This document shows positions 11,650 to 22,610 of a stretch of DNA of 64,000 bases, in pieces; position 1 is the stretch's first letter, and each line of letters starts with the position of its first letter. The stretch lies in assembly GCF_905475395.1 (NCBI RefSeq), contig NC_058338.1, positions 7,950,935 to 8,014,934 on the forward strand, in the 5' to 3' direction. The translations under genes were made by a program, and so were the position numbers. The DNA is from Chrysoperla carnea. Lineage: Eukaryota; Arthropoda; Insecta; Neuroptera; Chrysopidae. The notes beneath the pieces were generated by a model that made no database searches, was not told where the DNA came from, and saw only the letters and a program-made list of their open reading frames with translations.

Positions 11650-12010
11650 TTTACTAATTTTAGTCTCAAGTTTGTAACGCTTAGAAATATTAATGATATG
11701 TACAAGATTTAGGTATGTACATACAGGTGTTCATAAAAGTATCTAATTAGTCAGTTTCCGTCTGTCCATCCGTAATTAGGGTATCAGAAAAGAAACCAGA
11801 TATCAATCTGAAATTTAAAGCGTGATCAGGACGTAAAAAGTAAGTTTCAGCTCATTAATGAACAACATATATCAATAATTTGGTCTTGGATCTTGGATCT
11901 TGGATCTTGTAAACCAAAAGAAATACAAATGTAAACAACTTTTGTTTGAAATATTTTTTCGTAAACATCTTTGTTTAGCCGTGAAGCGCAAATTAGGCTA
12001 GAACATTATT
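11650..12010 (-). repeat. Interspersed repeat family A, copy 3 (truncated, inverted)
   Basis: Read on the - strand it lacks the first part of the family consensus and is more diverged than copy 2. It contains tandem TTGGATC-type duplications at 11880-11905. With copy 2 it forms a tail-to-tail inverted pair. Confidence 0.75.
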
Positions 12011-12139
12011 TTCCATTTTCTCCTAAACTTTACTAGATAGAAGGTTAAAAATTTGCTTCTAGCATCAAATATTTCTATTAATTTAAATTTCATAGCAAAC
12101 ATAATTTAAAAACGCAATCCGTGTTGGTTAGCCTACAGA

Positions 12140-12365
12140 AAAATACGAGGGGGTAGACATGCTCATCGGTGTAGTATTTTTGCCCAACAAAATATTTTAT
12201 TTACGTAATCATGCTTATTTGAAAAAGCAACACTTTCGAAAAGAGTCGAAGATAGAAAGATTGGTAGACTCGCTAAAAGCAATCCACTCACGTAGTTTCA
12301 AGTATGTATTATTTATTTCACAAAAAAGTGCTATCTCGCCAACTAACAGTTTCATATTCGTAAAT
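12140..12365. repeat. Foldback repeat family M, partial copy
   Basis: Blocks ACATGCTCATCGGTGTAGTA, TTTTGCCCAACAAAATATTT and TTGGTAGACTCGC are shared with the middle and right arm of the element at 58.2-58.6 kb. No intact left arm. Confidence 0.6.
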
Positions 12366-13364
12366 TTTTTTTAAAAATTATTTTATAATAAAGCCTGCGG
12401 TGATTCACAATAATTTTTGTTGAAGTTAAATAAGAAAGCTTTCACTGAGATAGCAATAATAATATTAACATAACATTTATTACTTAATTTATTTGCAATG
12501 ACAAGTTTCACTTTTATAAGTCACACAAAAAAATGTCTTTTTTTCTCTTTAATCTTAAAATATTCAAATCTATGTCAATTCTAAACACTGAATACGTAAA
12601 ATAAAACCATTCGCGTGCAAATATAATGCACGAAAACAGCGATTTTAATTAATATTCGAAAAAAAATTAGTTTACAGTATTTTAATTTAAGTCTAGAAAT
12701 TTAAATTCAGGTACAAGGTGTATCGGAACAGTGAATTATAAAACAAGCGCAAAAAAATAGATTGATTAAAAAAAATTATTTTATCGTAAAAAAGCGTGCT
12801 TTTTTAAAGCTTTTTCTAGTTAATGGGGTCTTTTAAGATTAAGCCCGGTAATGAGGACGCAAATTTAAAAATTATTTATTTTCAATTTTGATGGTAAATT
12901 TTTTTATAACTTGACAATATAAGACCGAAAAGTAAGAATAAAATTTTCTTTAATTATTCAGCATGTCGATATTTCAAAAACCAAGGCAGATATCGAAAAA
13001 TTGAATTTAATTTAATTCATCAAGATATAATAAAATTTATCACGGTTGGAAATAAGATAAACATAATTTAAACCCTAAATCTAGCCTGCTCGTACATTCT
13101 TTATATGGATGGGAGCACTTCAATTTAAAAGTTTTCTTTTTTTTTTTTGAGATTTCACCATGAGACCAATGTATTTTATACCGATTTTCAATAATTTTAG
13201 CTAACCAAAGCTTATATTTAAATCACATGTTCTTTGAGTAAAAGTCTATCTATAAAAAAATTTCGAGCCTTCAACTCTAACATCCTTGTCATGCTCATGC
13301 ATCCTTAATAAAAGTATGTTTGTACTTATCGCGTTCGAAATTTTATCAGCGTATATATGTACTA
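12366..13364. other. Intergenic DNA, nothing recognised
   Basis: No ORFs, RNA genes or in-window repeat matches of note. Confidence 0.45.
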
Positions 13365-13916
13365 CTGTGCCCAAAAAATAAGGTGACAATGTATTTATTT
13401 TGAAAATTCTTTATTTATTATTCTTCCAAATCAATTTCATCCCCTTCACAGCAATCCCCTCCCGATGCAATGCACCAACGGATTTTCCAATCTTCGAAAC
13501 ACTGGTTGTAGTCACTTTCCGGGATTGCCTTCAGTTCCATCTTCGCTGCGGCTTGAATCTCTTCTATTGTATCAAAACGGTGTCCTCGGAGAGGTCTTTC
13601 GAGCTTGCTGAACAGTCAGAAGTCTCACGGCGCCAGATCAGGTGAATACGGTGGGTGCGGAACGATATGGGTTGAGTTTTTCACGAAATTATCACGAATT
13701 ATGAGTGCAGTATGGGATGGTTCAGTATCGTGGTGTATAAACCATGAATTGTCTTTCCACAATTCCAGCCTTTTTAGGCGGATAGCGTTACGCAAATGAC
13801 GCATAACGTTCAAATAATATTCCTTGTTGACTGTTTGGCCGGGCGGAAGGAATTCGTAATGTACAACAAACGCGCACAGTTTAAATTCAAATGTCACCTT
13901 ATTTTTTTGGACACAG
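13365..13916 (-). mobile_element. Internally deleted mariner-family element
   Basis: Terminal inverted repeats CTGTGCCCAAAAAATAAGG (left) and CTGTGTCCAAAAAAATAAGG (right, complement) are followed on both sides by TGACA. They are flanked by TA dinucleotides at 13363-13364 and 13917-13918, the target duplication typical of Tc1/mariner. Only the 3' part of the transposase frame remains, so the 5' half was lost by internal deletion. At 552 bp it is well under the roughly 1.3 kb usual for an autonomous mariner. Confidence 0.92.
13418..13897 (-). pseudogene. mariner transposase C-terminal remnant
   Basis: The - strand frame encodes the C-terminal ~160 residues of a mariner transposase (family length about 345 aa). 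Recognisable motifs are EFLPPGQTVNKEYYLNVMRH, WFIHHDTEPSHTA (position of the second catalytic Asp), PPYSPDLAP (third Asp of the D,D34D triad), FDTIEEIQAAAK and a C-terminal GDEIDLEE before the stop. Two TGA stops follow PDLAP, at the Cys and Trp of the usual CDFWLF motif; both look like single-base changes, since the frame then runs cleanly to the natural stop. The N-terminal DNA-binding domain and first catalytic Asp are absent. The copy cannot encode an active enzyme. Confidence 0.92.
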
Positions 13917-14919
13917 TATTATATCTCTTTGATCATCGGTAAATATTTTTGTTTAAAGAATCTCTCTTGAATATTTTCGCTATATCAATGATACACCCTA
14001 TATAAAAATTAATTAATTTTTTTTTTTAATTTTACTTTTAAAAGATCATTGACATTTACAGCAGTATGAGATAAATAATAAATTTAAATACATTTATCTA
14101 AGGTTTTATTAGTTGTATGTTAAAATTCGTGTATTTTTATTAATGAAAAAATATGAAAGAATTTCTTGGGTAACTTTCATTATTGTAAAATTTTACTACT
14201 TAAATTTACTCTCTGTTGTGAGATAAAACCTTCTTGAAGTACAAGGCCAAAAAATATTTAAATAGATTTTAGGATTCCGTACCCAAACAGAATAAAGACG
14301 GTGCAAAAGAAGCAAGGAAGGTATAATATTGTTCATTAATGAATAAATTGATATAGGTGTAAAGAAATATTTTCTGTAAGGGTTAGCCTGATTGGTATTA
14401 CTACGGTCGGGCCTTTTTTAGTTACTTAAAATTTTCAAACAACCATCTGAACCACATACATTAACGTTGCAGTGTTCACATATTAAGTAAGTATTTATTA
14501 AGAATTTTTTCCTAAAATAAATGCTTCAGGTTCTATTTAAAATAATAATGAAATAAAATTACATTTATCAAAAATAATTAATATAAGTAATTTATAAATA
14601 GCAAATTATTATTTTTTTTATTTTGCAAATTATATGGTTAATTAACGACACATAATTTACTACAAGGAAAAGTACATTTTTATAAAAAGGTCATTGATAT
14701 CTAGAAACATAGAATTTTCTTATATTCATTGTATTCGTTTTGTTTCTCAAGACTATACGTGATATCTGTATCGATATCTATAAATCTTGTCTCGTCTCTT
14801 TCGATCACAAAAATTATCAATTTGAAAGTTGTGCTCTTCTGTAGTCTTGAAACTAAACCTGGAAAGTTACTAAGAAGATGATACGCAAGCAACTACAGCT
14901 TTTTGTCAAAAGATGCCTG
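13917..14919. other. Intergenic DNA, nothing recognised
   Basis: No supported genes. The short - strand ORF at 14701-14892 has no recognisable features. Confidence 0.45.
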
Positions 14920-15190
14920 CGGAGACTCCTGTAAATATGGTAACCTGAAACTATCTCCAATACTGAGTAATCTATCTAAAGCAAATGGCGAGGGTCCACC
15001 ATCCTAAAGGACCACACCTACGTTGCTCGACAGAGCTTGGAATTTGAACTCCCAAGGATAGAGATGCAGAATTCAGAGAGGCCAAGAGAGACCAAGGGAG
15101 ATGGATACTGGAGAAGGAGATTCGGAAAGTTTCAGAACTCCTGATCATGTCCCACCCAAGAATTCCGAAGAATTAAGCAGTATTTTATGA
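14920..15190 (+). pseudogene. Possible retroelement-derived coding remnant
   Basis: This stretch is clearly richer in G+C than its surroundings. An open tail of about 38 codons (15061-15174) reads EFREAKRDQGRWILEKEI onward and closes with a TAA stop. It lies just upstream of a LINE 3' fragment in the opposite orientation. No family is recognised. It could be part of another retroelement or a decayed gene exon. Confidence 0.25.
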
Positions 15191-15240
15191 ATCTCTCATT
15201 AATATTCCTATTATCTACTGCTACAGTTTTGGGACACTCA

Positions 15241-15525
15241 TATAGGTTAGTTTAGGTTAGAGTGACTGTACTGGGGTGATACAAGCTTAGACCATAGGGT
15301 CCGTTGTGATGCCCAAAAGAGTTGGCCTATCCCCGGCTACTACTCCATGAACCATTTGGAGCTTTTTAAGAACAGCAGGAGAGCTTTGATGTCGACGGAC
15401 TTTAGGTTGGAGAGTTCGTCAAAGAAATGCTGGCTCAAGTAAGTCCATCTCCTCATGAAAAGAACTGGGTAGTGACAGAGAAGATGAGACATTGTCTCCT
15501 TCTCACCACCACTCATATAACCCTC
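15241..15525 (-). mobile_element. Non-LTR retrotransposon (LINE) 3' fragment, copy 2
   Basis: It resembles 30262-30610 along its length: GGTTAGAGTGACTGTACT, CTTAGACCATAGGGTCCG, CCATTTGGAGCT, GTAAGTCCATCTCCTCATGA, GTGACAGAGAAGATGAGACA. It corresponds to the end of the reverse-transcriptase ORF and the 3' tail on the - strand. The coding frame is damaged relative to the other copy. The 5' side is truncated, as usual for LINE copies. Confidence 0.8.
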
Positions 15526-16339
15526 ATATAACCTATACCAAATTTTAATTTTGCTAACGATATACAGCTAGTGAGACACTAAGCAAATATCACTAATCCA
15601 GCATAAATATTTATGGAAAAACGGGGAAAAAACCGAATAAAAAATGATCAAAATGTTTATTCTAACGCAGAAGTTTTATTGCAACTATAAAATATTATAT
15701 TATTTATGAGTTCGAAAAAAGTCTTCTATATATAAAAAAAAATTGTTCTCCTTTGAATTAAAATATATGTGAAAAAATGAATGACGTTGTAAAAATTTAT
15801 TTGCTGTACCTTCAATAAAATTTTCATGACATAATCGTAAAAAATAGGTTTATTATACAATTTTTTGAACATAAAATACACATTTATAACGGTTCATATA
15901 CTATAACAACGTAACTGAAAATAATTATGTTTGGCTAGTTAAAATCTTGTTATATTATTTAATCAATAGATAATAAATAAACTTTCAAGAAAAAAATGCA
16001 AGGGAGTTGTGCTTTTATCGAGAATAAATTCTGCTATTATTACTCGACTGCGCCAGAAGGAGGGTTATGTTTTCTTTGATGTATGTATCTTTCTTTCTTG
16101 TAGTGTTTCACATACGTTAGGTCGGGGTAGGTTAGGTTAAACCGTAATTAGATAAAATATTAACTAATAAAATGTTAAATAGGCAACACCATATAGAAAA
16201 TTTTCGAAAGTGTTTGCCCTATTTTTTTTCCGATAATGTTTCACATGACCACTCTGGTTGAGGCTATTTGCAAATTTTCCACTCGCAATCTTCAATAGTT
16301 TTGGAGAAAATGGACACCAAAGTTTTGTCTTCACGGTTT
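15526..16339. other. Intergenic DNA, nothing recognised
   Basis: No supported gene. A GTTAGGTCGGGGTAGGTTAG stretch near 16117 resembles the TTAGG-type ends of the SINE/LINE family, but no body is attached. Confidence 0.4.
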
Positions 16340-17035
16340 GCGTCCACACGGGTAAAGAATTATGTTTAAAAAAAATGTTTCAAACAAAAGTTGTTTATTT
16401 TTTTATAAGAAACATTTTGTACATTTAACCTGTGTTCTATCTCTAACGATTTCCAAGATAGGTACTACGGACCTTAGACACCCAATTGACCTATTTTGTA
16501 CATTTACGAATTCAAACTTTCTTTTTACGACCTTAACACGCTATAAAAATTGCAGCTTGATTTCTCTTTTTGTTTTTGAGTTATCGTGATCACGGACGGA
16601 TTGTCAACCAGAAATGGACTTATTAGGTGATTTTATAAACACTTATACCAAAATTTTGTTTGTATCATAATTATTCTAAGCGTAACAAACTTGGGACTGA
16701 AATTAGTATACTTTGATATATACAGTAGAATCTCGATAAGTTAAAGTCCAAGGGAAACACAAAATATTTTAAGTTATAGAGGTTTTAAGTTATCAAGTGT
16801 CTATGTTAGGTAAAGGTTAATATAGAGGTATGTACATGTTTCTATGTAGTTACTGAGGGCCTATACAGAGATTATTTATTTAAGTTATAGAGGTTGCGTC
16901 TTTTAGTTATAGAGGTTTTGGGCTCTGATGGGAAGGGAACATAGTATTTTTTGAAGTAACAGAGGTTTTTATGTTACCGAGGTTTAAGTTATCGAGATTC
17001 TACTGTATTTCATATATACTGGGTATCAAAATACA
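16340..17035 (+). repeat. Interspersed repeat family A, copy 4, split by a pogo-like MITE
   Basis: The family sequence runs from GCGTCCACACGGGTAAAG to 16722, is interrupted, and resumes at 17006 with TTTCATATATACTGGGTAT, the normal 3' end of the family. The 5' third is missing. Its split shows that the pogo-like insertion is the younger event. Confidence 0.85.
16723..17005. mobile_element. pogo-like MITE, copy 1
   Basis: Terminal inverted repeats CAGTAGAATCTCGATAAGTT and CAGTAGAATCTCGATAACTT (complement of the right end) differ at one position and are flanked by TA. A CAGT start with TA target site is typical of pogo/Tigger-type Tc1/mariner elements. The 283-bp interior has no ORF but about six same-direction copies of a motif close to TTATAGAGGTTT, also seen in the related element at 56.2 kb. 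Confidence 0.9.
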
Positions 17036-18100
17036 CCGGAATTGATAACTACCTACTTGGATTTTTTCTCAGTAAAAATTTACATAATTCATTTTTCTAA
17101 TTTACTCGCTATATGTTTTCAAGTTCCATTTGAACTTTTATCTATTTTTCGTCTTTCGATTAGAGTCAAAACATGGTGGAAGCATTGTAAAATTATGTTA
17201 AATACAAGCTTTTATTGCACTAAAAATTAAATAAGAACATACGGACTCAAAAAAGCTTATAAAAAATATTAAAAATTACCTTTAAACTGCATAAAACAGT
17301 CGGAGAACAATCCAAAACACTTAAAAAAAATTATAAAATAGGTAATAAAAATTCACTTTCAATTTCACTTCCACATAAAACTCAATAAAACAAATAATAA
17401 ATCAAAGACCGATTAATGTTTGATTGTATATGTATGTTTTATAAAATCACTTTCTCACAAATTCATTTGAACACATCAAAATCATCATCTTTTACAATCA
17501 AATAATTCAAGAATTAACCAGAGAGGTAGATTCGATTGATTCTGTCTACACGATCAAAAATATAGAATTGAACTAACGGCAAAAAAAACAATACTTTTGA
17601 TTGATAAAATATTTATATAAATTAAAAAGAGCATTATATAGCTCCCACTTTTTAACATTTATATGTTTGAAAACCACCACAGTTTTTAATGGTTCTCCTT
17701 CCCCCGATTTTATCCATCCTTCCTTCATCGAGTTGTCACAAGAATAAGAAGTATTATGGTGTATATATGTGTAAAGGTATAGATTAAAATTTACCAACCA
17801 ACACGATCGTGGTAATTGAAGAAAGATTTTTTTTTTTAAAGAATTATTTTATTTTATATTAAGAAGAAAGAAATGGTCAATTTTACTTTCTAAATTAAAT
17901 ATATTAACATTACCGTTGAGAAATACATGTTACATGCAGGTATTACGTATTGTTAGGTTCAATCAAATTGAACGAATGTATAAAATCAAATCCCGGCGAG
18001 AGGGTGGGGAGAAGGGAGGAAGGAACCCCTCAGGTTCGAACTCTGGAAACAAGCTCGTAAATCGGAGGAACGAAGAATTTTTTGTTTGTTTTTGGACTAT
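17036..18100. other. Intergenic DNA, nothing recognised
   Basis: Short ORFs at 17042-17230, 17573-17797 and 17916-18128 show no domain, splice context or conservation clue. A G-rich purine block occurs at 17995-18030. Confidence 0.4.
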
Positions 18101-18104
18101 AAAA

Positions 18105-18195
18105 AAAATTAACCGGCTAAGTGGCTGAACGAGAAAAAGCGCAATTACCTTTACCTGTTTGACTATTTAGACTCGGACGTTGTGGGTTCGACTTC
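18105..18195 (+). repeat. tRNA-like sequence, possible second SINE type
   Basis: GGCTAAGTGGCTGAACGAG resembles an A box of class II (Leu/Ser) tRNAs. GTGGGTTCGACTTC about 60 bp downstream resembles a B box. No good acceptor stem was found, so a functional tRNA gene is unlikely. No second copy of the downstream body was noticed in the window. Confidence 0.35.
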
Positions 18196-18342
18196 AAGTA
18201 AATAATCGGGCGGTAAATTGATCATACTGCTGTCGCTTGGATAGAAACAATGTAACCGGAAAAAGAAACTTGTGTATACAAAATTAAAGCTAAATCGGTT
18301 GAAAATATCTGCTTCAAAATTGAGTTGCAAGATTGCATCTAT

Positions 18343-18850
18343 ATTCAGGGTGCTTTGTTAAGTTGGCATATGCTCGAAACTCGAAAAATAACTTTTCTCG
18401 ATAAAGATGCAAAATATGTTGGGTGTGTAGGCGGACATCTTACGCAGACATTAAACTTGACCTAAGTTTCCAAGCTCAATGAAAGGTAAACTCTACTCCA
18501 TAACTCGTAATCGGATAGAACACTTTAAATAAGAACGGTGTTATTGATTAAAAAAAGTAACATTTTTTGAAAACCGCATAGTTTAGGCAAAAACGAACTG
18601 AAAAGTTTTTCCCTAAATTGTTTCTTTCGTATCAAAATTGTTATTTCATATAATTGTTTCTGCAAAATCTAGGCACTCTTCGAAAAAAGATTTCCAGTAA
18701 ATCAAATTAAAGTGGTTTGTTTTTCTATAAAGATCATTTTTCTTCAAATTGAATGAACAAACGGACTCAAAAGCTAGATTTTTGCTATTAATTTAACTGT
18801 CTAAACTATTCGGTTATTAAAAAAAATATCTGCGTATTTATTGAGAGGCT
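18343..18850 (-). mobile_element. TIR element family H, copy 2 (empty of SINE)
   Basis: Reverse-oriented relative of 5089-6137. Shared blocks are AAGTTGGCATATGCTCGAAA, CAGACATTAAACTTGACC, AATGAACAAACGGACTC, CTAGATTTTTGCTAT and CTGTCTAAACTATTCGG. Its outer end reads CAGGGTGCTTTGTTAAG. Where copy 1 has a SINE and duplicated CATATGTCA, this copy has a single uninterrupted TTGGCATATGC. The far end is interrupted by the SINE at 18855. Confidence 0.75.
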
Positions 18851-18854
18851 GAGT

Positions 18855-19030
18855 GCAACTCCTTTTTACATAAACCATGCGCTATACCAGCCCATCACAA
18901 CCATTATTTAAATTAACTTTATGTTTTGACGGCAGAAATCGAACCCGCAACAGTATGCATACCGCGTTCGAAATTGGTTACGCTTATACCAACTAGCCCT
19001 AACTAGCCCTCCAAACGAGCTACTAGGGTT
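18855..19030 (-). mobile_element. tRNA-derived SINE, copy 3 (truncated)
   Basis: Read on the - strand it has a degraded tRNA head (A box region around 18995-19015, B-box-like GGGTTCGATTTC near 18937) and part of the body (GGGCTGGTATAGCGCATGG). The 3' tail shared with the LINE is absent. It abuts the interior of family H copy 2. Confidence 0.7.
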
Positions 19031-20021
19031 AACCTGAAGGGGATATATTTTAACCAAATGCATAAACCCTCAGAAATGCTAAGCTTAATTTGGATAAAAA
19101 TTTCAAGTTTGATCATTTTATATTCAATTAGATTGTACCTACACTTACATCTACAATAACAATAATAATAATAATTTTTATTATTATTATATTTATTTGT
19201 ATTATTGTGATAAAACGGAAATGATTACCTTTTTTAGATAATCAGTAAATAGTTGTTATAACGTGATTTTGACCATAAACTTCGTGATTACAATTATACA
19301 TACACATAAACAAAAAAAATCTTGCAAGTCGTCTTCTAATAATATTGACATAATAATCATTTTATATGCAGTTTTCACACGATTTTAAAATATTTTTTTT
19401 ATATTTTATGAATTATCATTTTCACCGGATATTGTAGATTTCGTTTATGGAAAACTTCATTTCAATTTCTATTCCCATTTTGGCAAAAATAATCAATATA
19501 ATGTTATTGTATCAAGCCAGAAAAAAAAATGTAACTGTTCTTTCTCAAATTTTAGGATTTTGGAGCTTTTTTAAAAACTGTTTGAGGCAAAAATTGGTAT
19601 ATAGGGTTGCCTATTTTAATCTAGTAAAGCTCGCTTGTAGTTAACCAATCAAAAAATAGCTTAAACAAAATTTTCATGGAAGGCATCATGTTCTGACATC
19701 AGATTGGACCTAGTTTATCTGGTTTCTTTATTCAATCGGCCTGATCTGCCACTTTCACAGCAATATACCCATCTATCTTAAAACGGGAAGCATACATCCC
19801 CAAAGTTTAACCAAAAATTATCAATTTCATTAAAAAAATTTGACGAAAGTTAAAGAAAAGAAGAAAATAGGTGCTAAGAACATGACTAAAGCTTTAAAAA
19901 TATCGAAAAAAGCGTGTTCACGTGCTTTGACGGACTCTTTACGCAACGCAACGTATAGAAACATTGATTTATAGGGAGGCGCAAAAATTGATTTAATGAA
20001 TTATTAATTTTTTTAGCATTA
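19031..20021. other. Intergenic DNA, nothing recognised
   Basis: Contains an (AAT/TTA)-rich simple stretch near 19160-19200 and the unsupported small ORF at 19447-19644. Confidence 0.4.
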
Positions 20022-20275
20022 GTTAGTCTGTCAGCACTCGCGTTATTAAAAACATAAATAACTCTTATTCATCAAATACTGTGCTTGAAACTTTTCTTCG
20101 AAATCTTCCTCGAAAATTTTTTTCTATTATCGAATTGTCAATTTTTCAGATTATTTCAACATATCTAAAATAATTTCGGTAATTTTTGGGCCTGTTCGTG
20201 TACTTTCGTTTGGTATAGAAATATTATTAATCATCATTAATTAGTCAAGAGCATTGACGCGAGTGCTGACGGGTT
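20022..20275. mobile_element. Short foldback element family K, copy 2
   Basis: The left end GTCTGTCAGCACTCGCGTTA and the right end GACGCGAGTGCTGACGGGTT are inverted repeats. The interior shares AAAACATAAATAACTCTTAT with copy 1. Non-coding; probably a MITE. Confidence 0.75.
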
Positions 20276-20639
20276 TAAAAAAATATCAGAGTAAAAGTAA
20301 GTGGTAAACCAATTATCAATTTTATCTGTGAGATAGCCTACGTTAAAATTAATTTTGTTTTTCGTTAAAAAAGCTTTTAAAAGAGTTTATATTTTCCAGA
20401 TAATTAACCTTAATAAATTTTGAATTCGAAATGTTTCTACTTCGAGCTTATAAATAATATTTGTATTAAACAACAAACAATGTCTAAATAAATATTTATT
20501 TATTTAAAACCTTAACGATTTTACATTATTTTAATTCAATTATGTATAATTTTACATTAAAAACTTTTATGTACCCATTAAATTATATAATTCGATTATG
20601 TGTTATACAATATATAGACATTTATGGCTCTAATGAGTA

Positions 20640-21345
20640 TTTTTAACCACCGAACTAAAAAACGGGGTGTGATAAGTTTGACCGCTATGTGTGCGTGTCT
20701 GCATGTGTGTCTGTCTGTGGAATCGGAACGCCTAAACGGATAAACCGATTTTGATTTTCCTGGCTTTGTTTGAAAGGTAATTTAACGGAAAGTGTTCTTA
20801 GATATGTTTCAAGTGTGAGCTTAGAGTTGCGTACTCGAAAAAACTAATAAATTGTCGATGATCTTCAAAATCGATTCAGTCTGAAAATGGCATGACGTAT
20901 AATTTTAACATATAACTAATTACTATGGAAATGAATGGTTAAATAAACCTGGCTCAATTCATTTTGAAAAGTGAAATGATAAAATAATTAGGTAATTCAA
21001 AACAATAATTCAAAAGAACAAACTCAACTCAAATATTTCAATTTCAATTAAAATATTTCCAAAAATTTGTCCCAAAAAATGATAGCTGCTCTAAGTATCC
21101 TTTTCATCTCATCTGATATCCTTGACCATCACTTTGATATTGATTTAAGAAGGAGTGTTATAAGTTTAAAGTTTTTATCTGTGCGTCTTTGGGTTTCTCA
21201 GTGGCATCGTATCCCCTAAACGGTCGTACCGACTTGACTGAGAACATTATATAGCTAAGTTTCCAAAAATCGGTTAGCAAGGAATAAATCCCATTAGCCG
21301 GCGGTTTTTTAAAATTTTAAATTTCACTTTTGGATAATTTCAAAA
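20640..21345 (+). repeat. Interspersed repeat family B + B', copy 2
   Basis: The B half (20640-20965) has AAGTTTGACCGCTATGTGTG, CGCCTAAACGGATAAACCG and TTTAACGGAAAGTGTTCTTA. The B' half (20990-21345) repeats the layout in diverged form: TTATAAGTTTAAAGTTTTTA, CAGTGGCATCG, CCCCTAAACGGTCGTACCG. The two halves look like an ancient tandem duplication within one element and recur in the same order at 30.8-31.4 kb. Confidence 0.85.
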
Positions 21346-22384
21346 TAGTATAATATATTCATTCTCATGAACTTTTTATTTAAATTTTTCAGCGAAGCTT
21401 TGGGATAACGGCCAGTTTAATTTACGTGGCATTATAGTTTATGCTCAGCCCAAAAAGACGAATTCGTAAAAAGTATTTTAATAGATATGATTTTTGAAAA
21501 TTACAAGTTTGATCTCAGTACATAAAAATAGATTCGGGCATTCATAAAAATAGATTGGGAAGCTATTGTGTGATATTGGACCCGATTATTGTAAAATTTA
21601 TGTAGCTAATTACTACTTCAATGAATGGAATTTTAATTACTTCAAGTTGCACATTGTAAAATATTTCTAAACAAGGTTCCAAAAATTTTAAAAACATGAA
21701 AAAGAAACTATATCCTAAAGTTAATAAATTGGTATTGTTTTAATTGACTTTCATAGTATATGTATAAGAAGTACACAGATAGTATAATTTCAATTTAATT
21801 TAAAGTACAAAATTAATTAATTAATTAAAAGTGCTTCATGTGTTGTGTAGCACTTGTTTGGGTGTGTTTGTGTTTGATTCAAACCAAACAGGTGGAAACA
21901 ATCTTTCAATTCATTGAAATATTAGGTATAAATAGATAAGTTTATCTTTATATCTTTATATCTTTATAAATTTTGCCTTCATTATTTTCATTGCCTGGCA
22001 TCGACTAAAACAAAAAAAAAGCCTATGAATTTATTTTAAACTTTACAACTTTCAAATAATCTGTTTCACATTAAAGAAGAAAGATTTTAAGAAAATTCCG
22101 AAATTTAACGGAAATTTTTTTTTTTTTTTTTCCTTTCATGTCATATTGTGGAAAAAGCCGAGAAAGAAAAATATATTATATATTATATATATTTCGTGCG
22201 TTAAATATTATTTAATTTATTGAGTACGTAATTTAGTAGTTTAAATACGGGTTATATACCGGTAAGAATGCTTTCGATAAAAATCATAATATAAATAAAT
22301 CGTAAAAAGAGTTACTTACAACAACGTCATCTGCATTAATTAAGTTTATATAAACATTCCCAAAACGAAACTTATAGTTTTTTC
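21346..22384. other. Intergenic DNA, nothing recognised
   Basis: No supported gene. A TTTATATCTTTATATC triplication near 21945-21970 and a long T run near 22120 are the only landmarks. Confidence 0.4.
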
Positions 22385-22610
22385 GAACTTGCAAATACAA
22401 GTTGCTCTACGTATACATAGCAAAATCGCAAATGGTGCAAGGCATTGAAAAATTGCCATATCTTCAGTAGCACTCCCAAAGTTAAGACAAATCGATTGAA
22501 GTTTGAAACATCAAAATCGGCCCAGCCAAGTTGTCCTCCGTATACATAGCAAAATCGCCAATAGTGCAAGGAATTGAAAAATGTTTTTGACATATTTTGT
22601 CTCGATTTAT
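22385..22610 (-). repeat. Two-unit diverged tandem repeat related to the 25.1-kb minisatellite
   Basis: The block TACATAGCAAAATCGC occurs twice, about 130 bp apart. Between them are CATATCTTCAGTAGCACTCC and AAGACAAATCGATTGAAGTT, which are also in the 162-bp units at 25.1-25.6 kb. The open frame across it is a product of the repeat. Confidence 0.7.
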
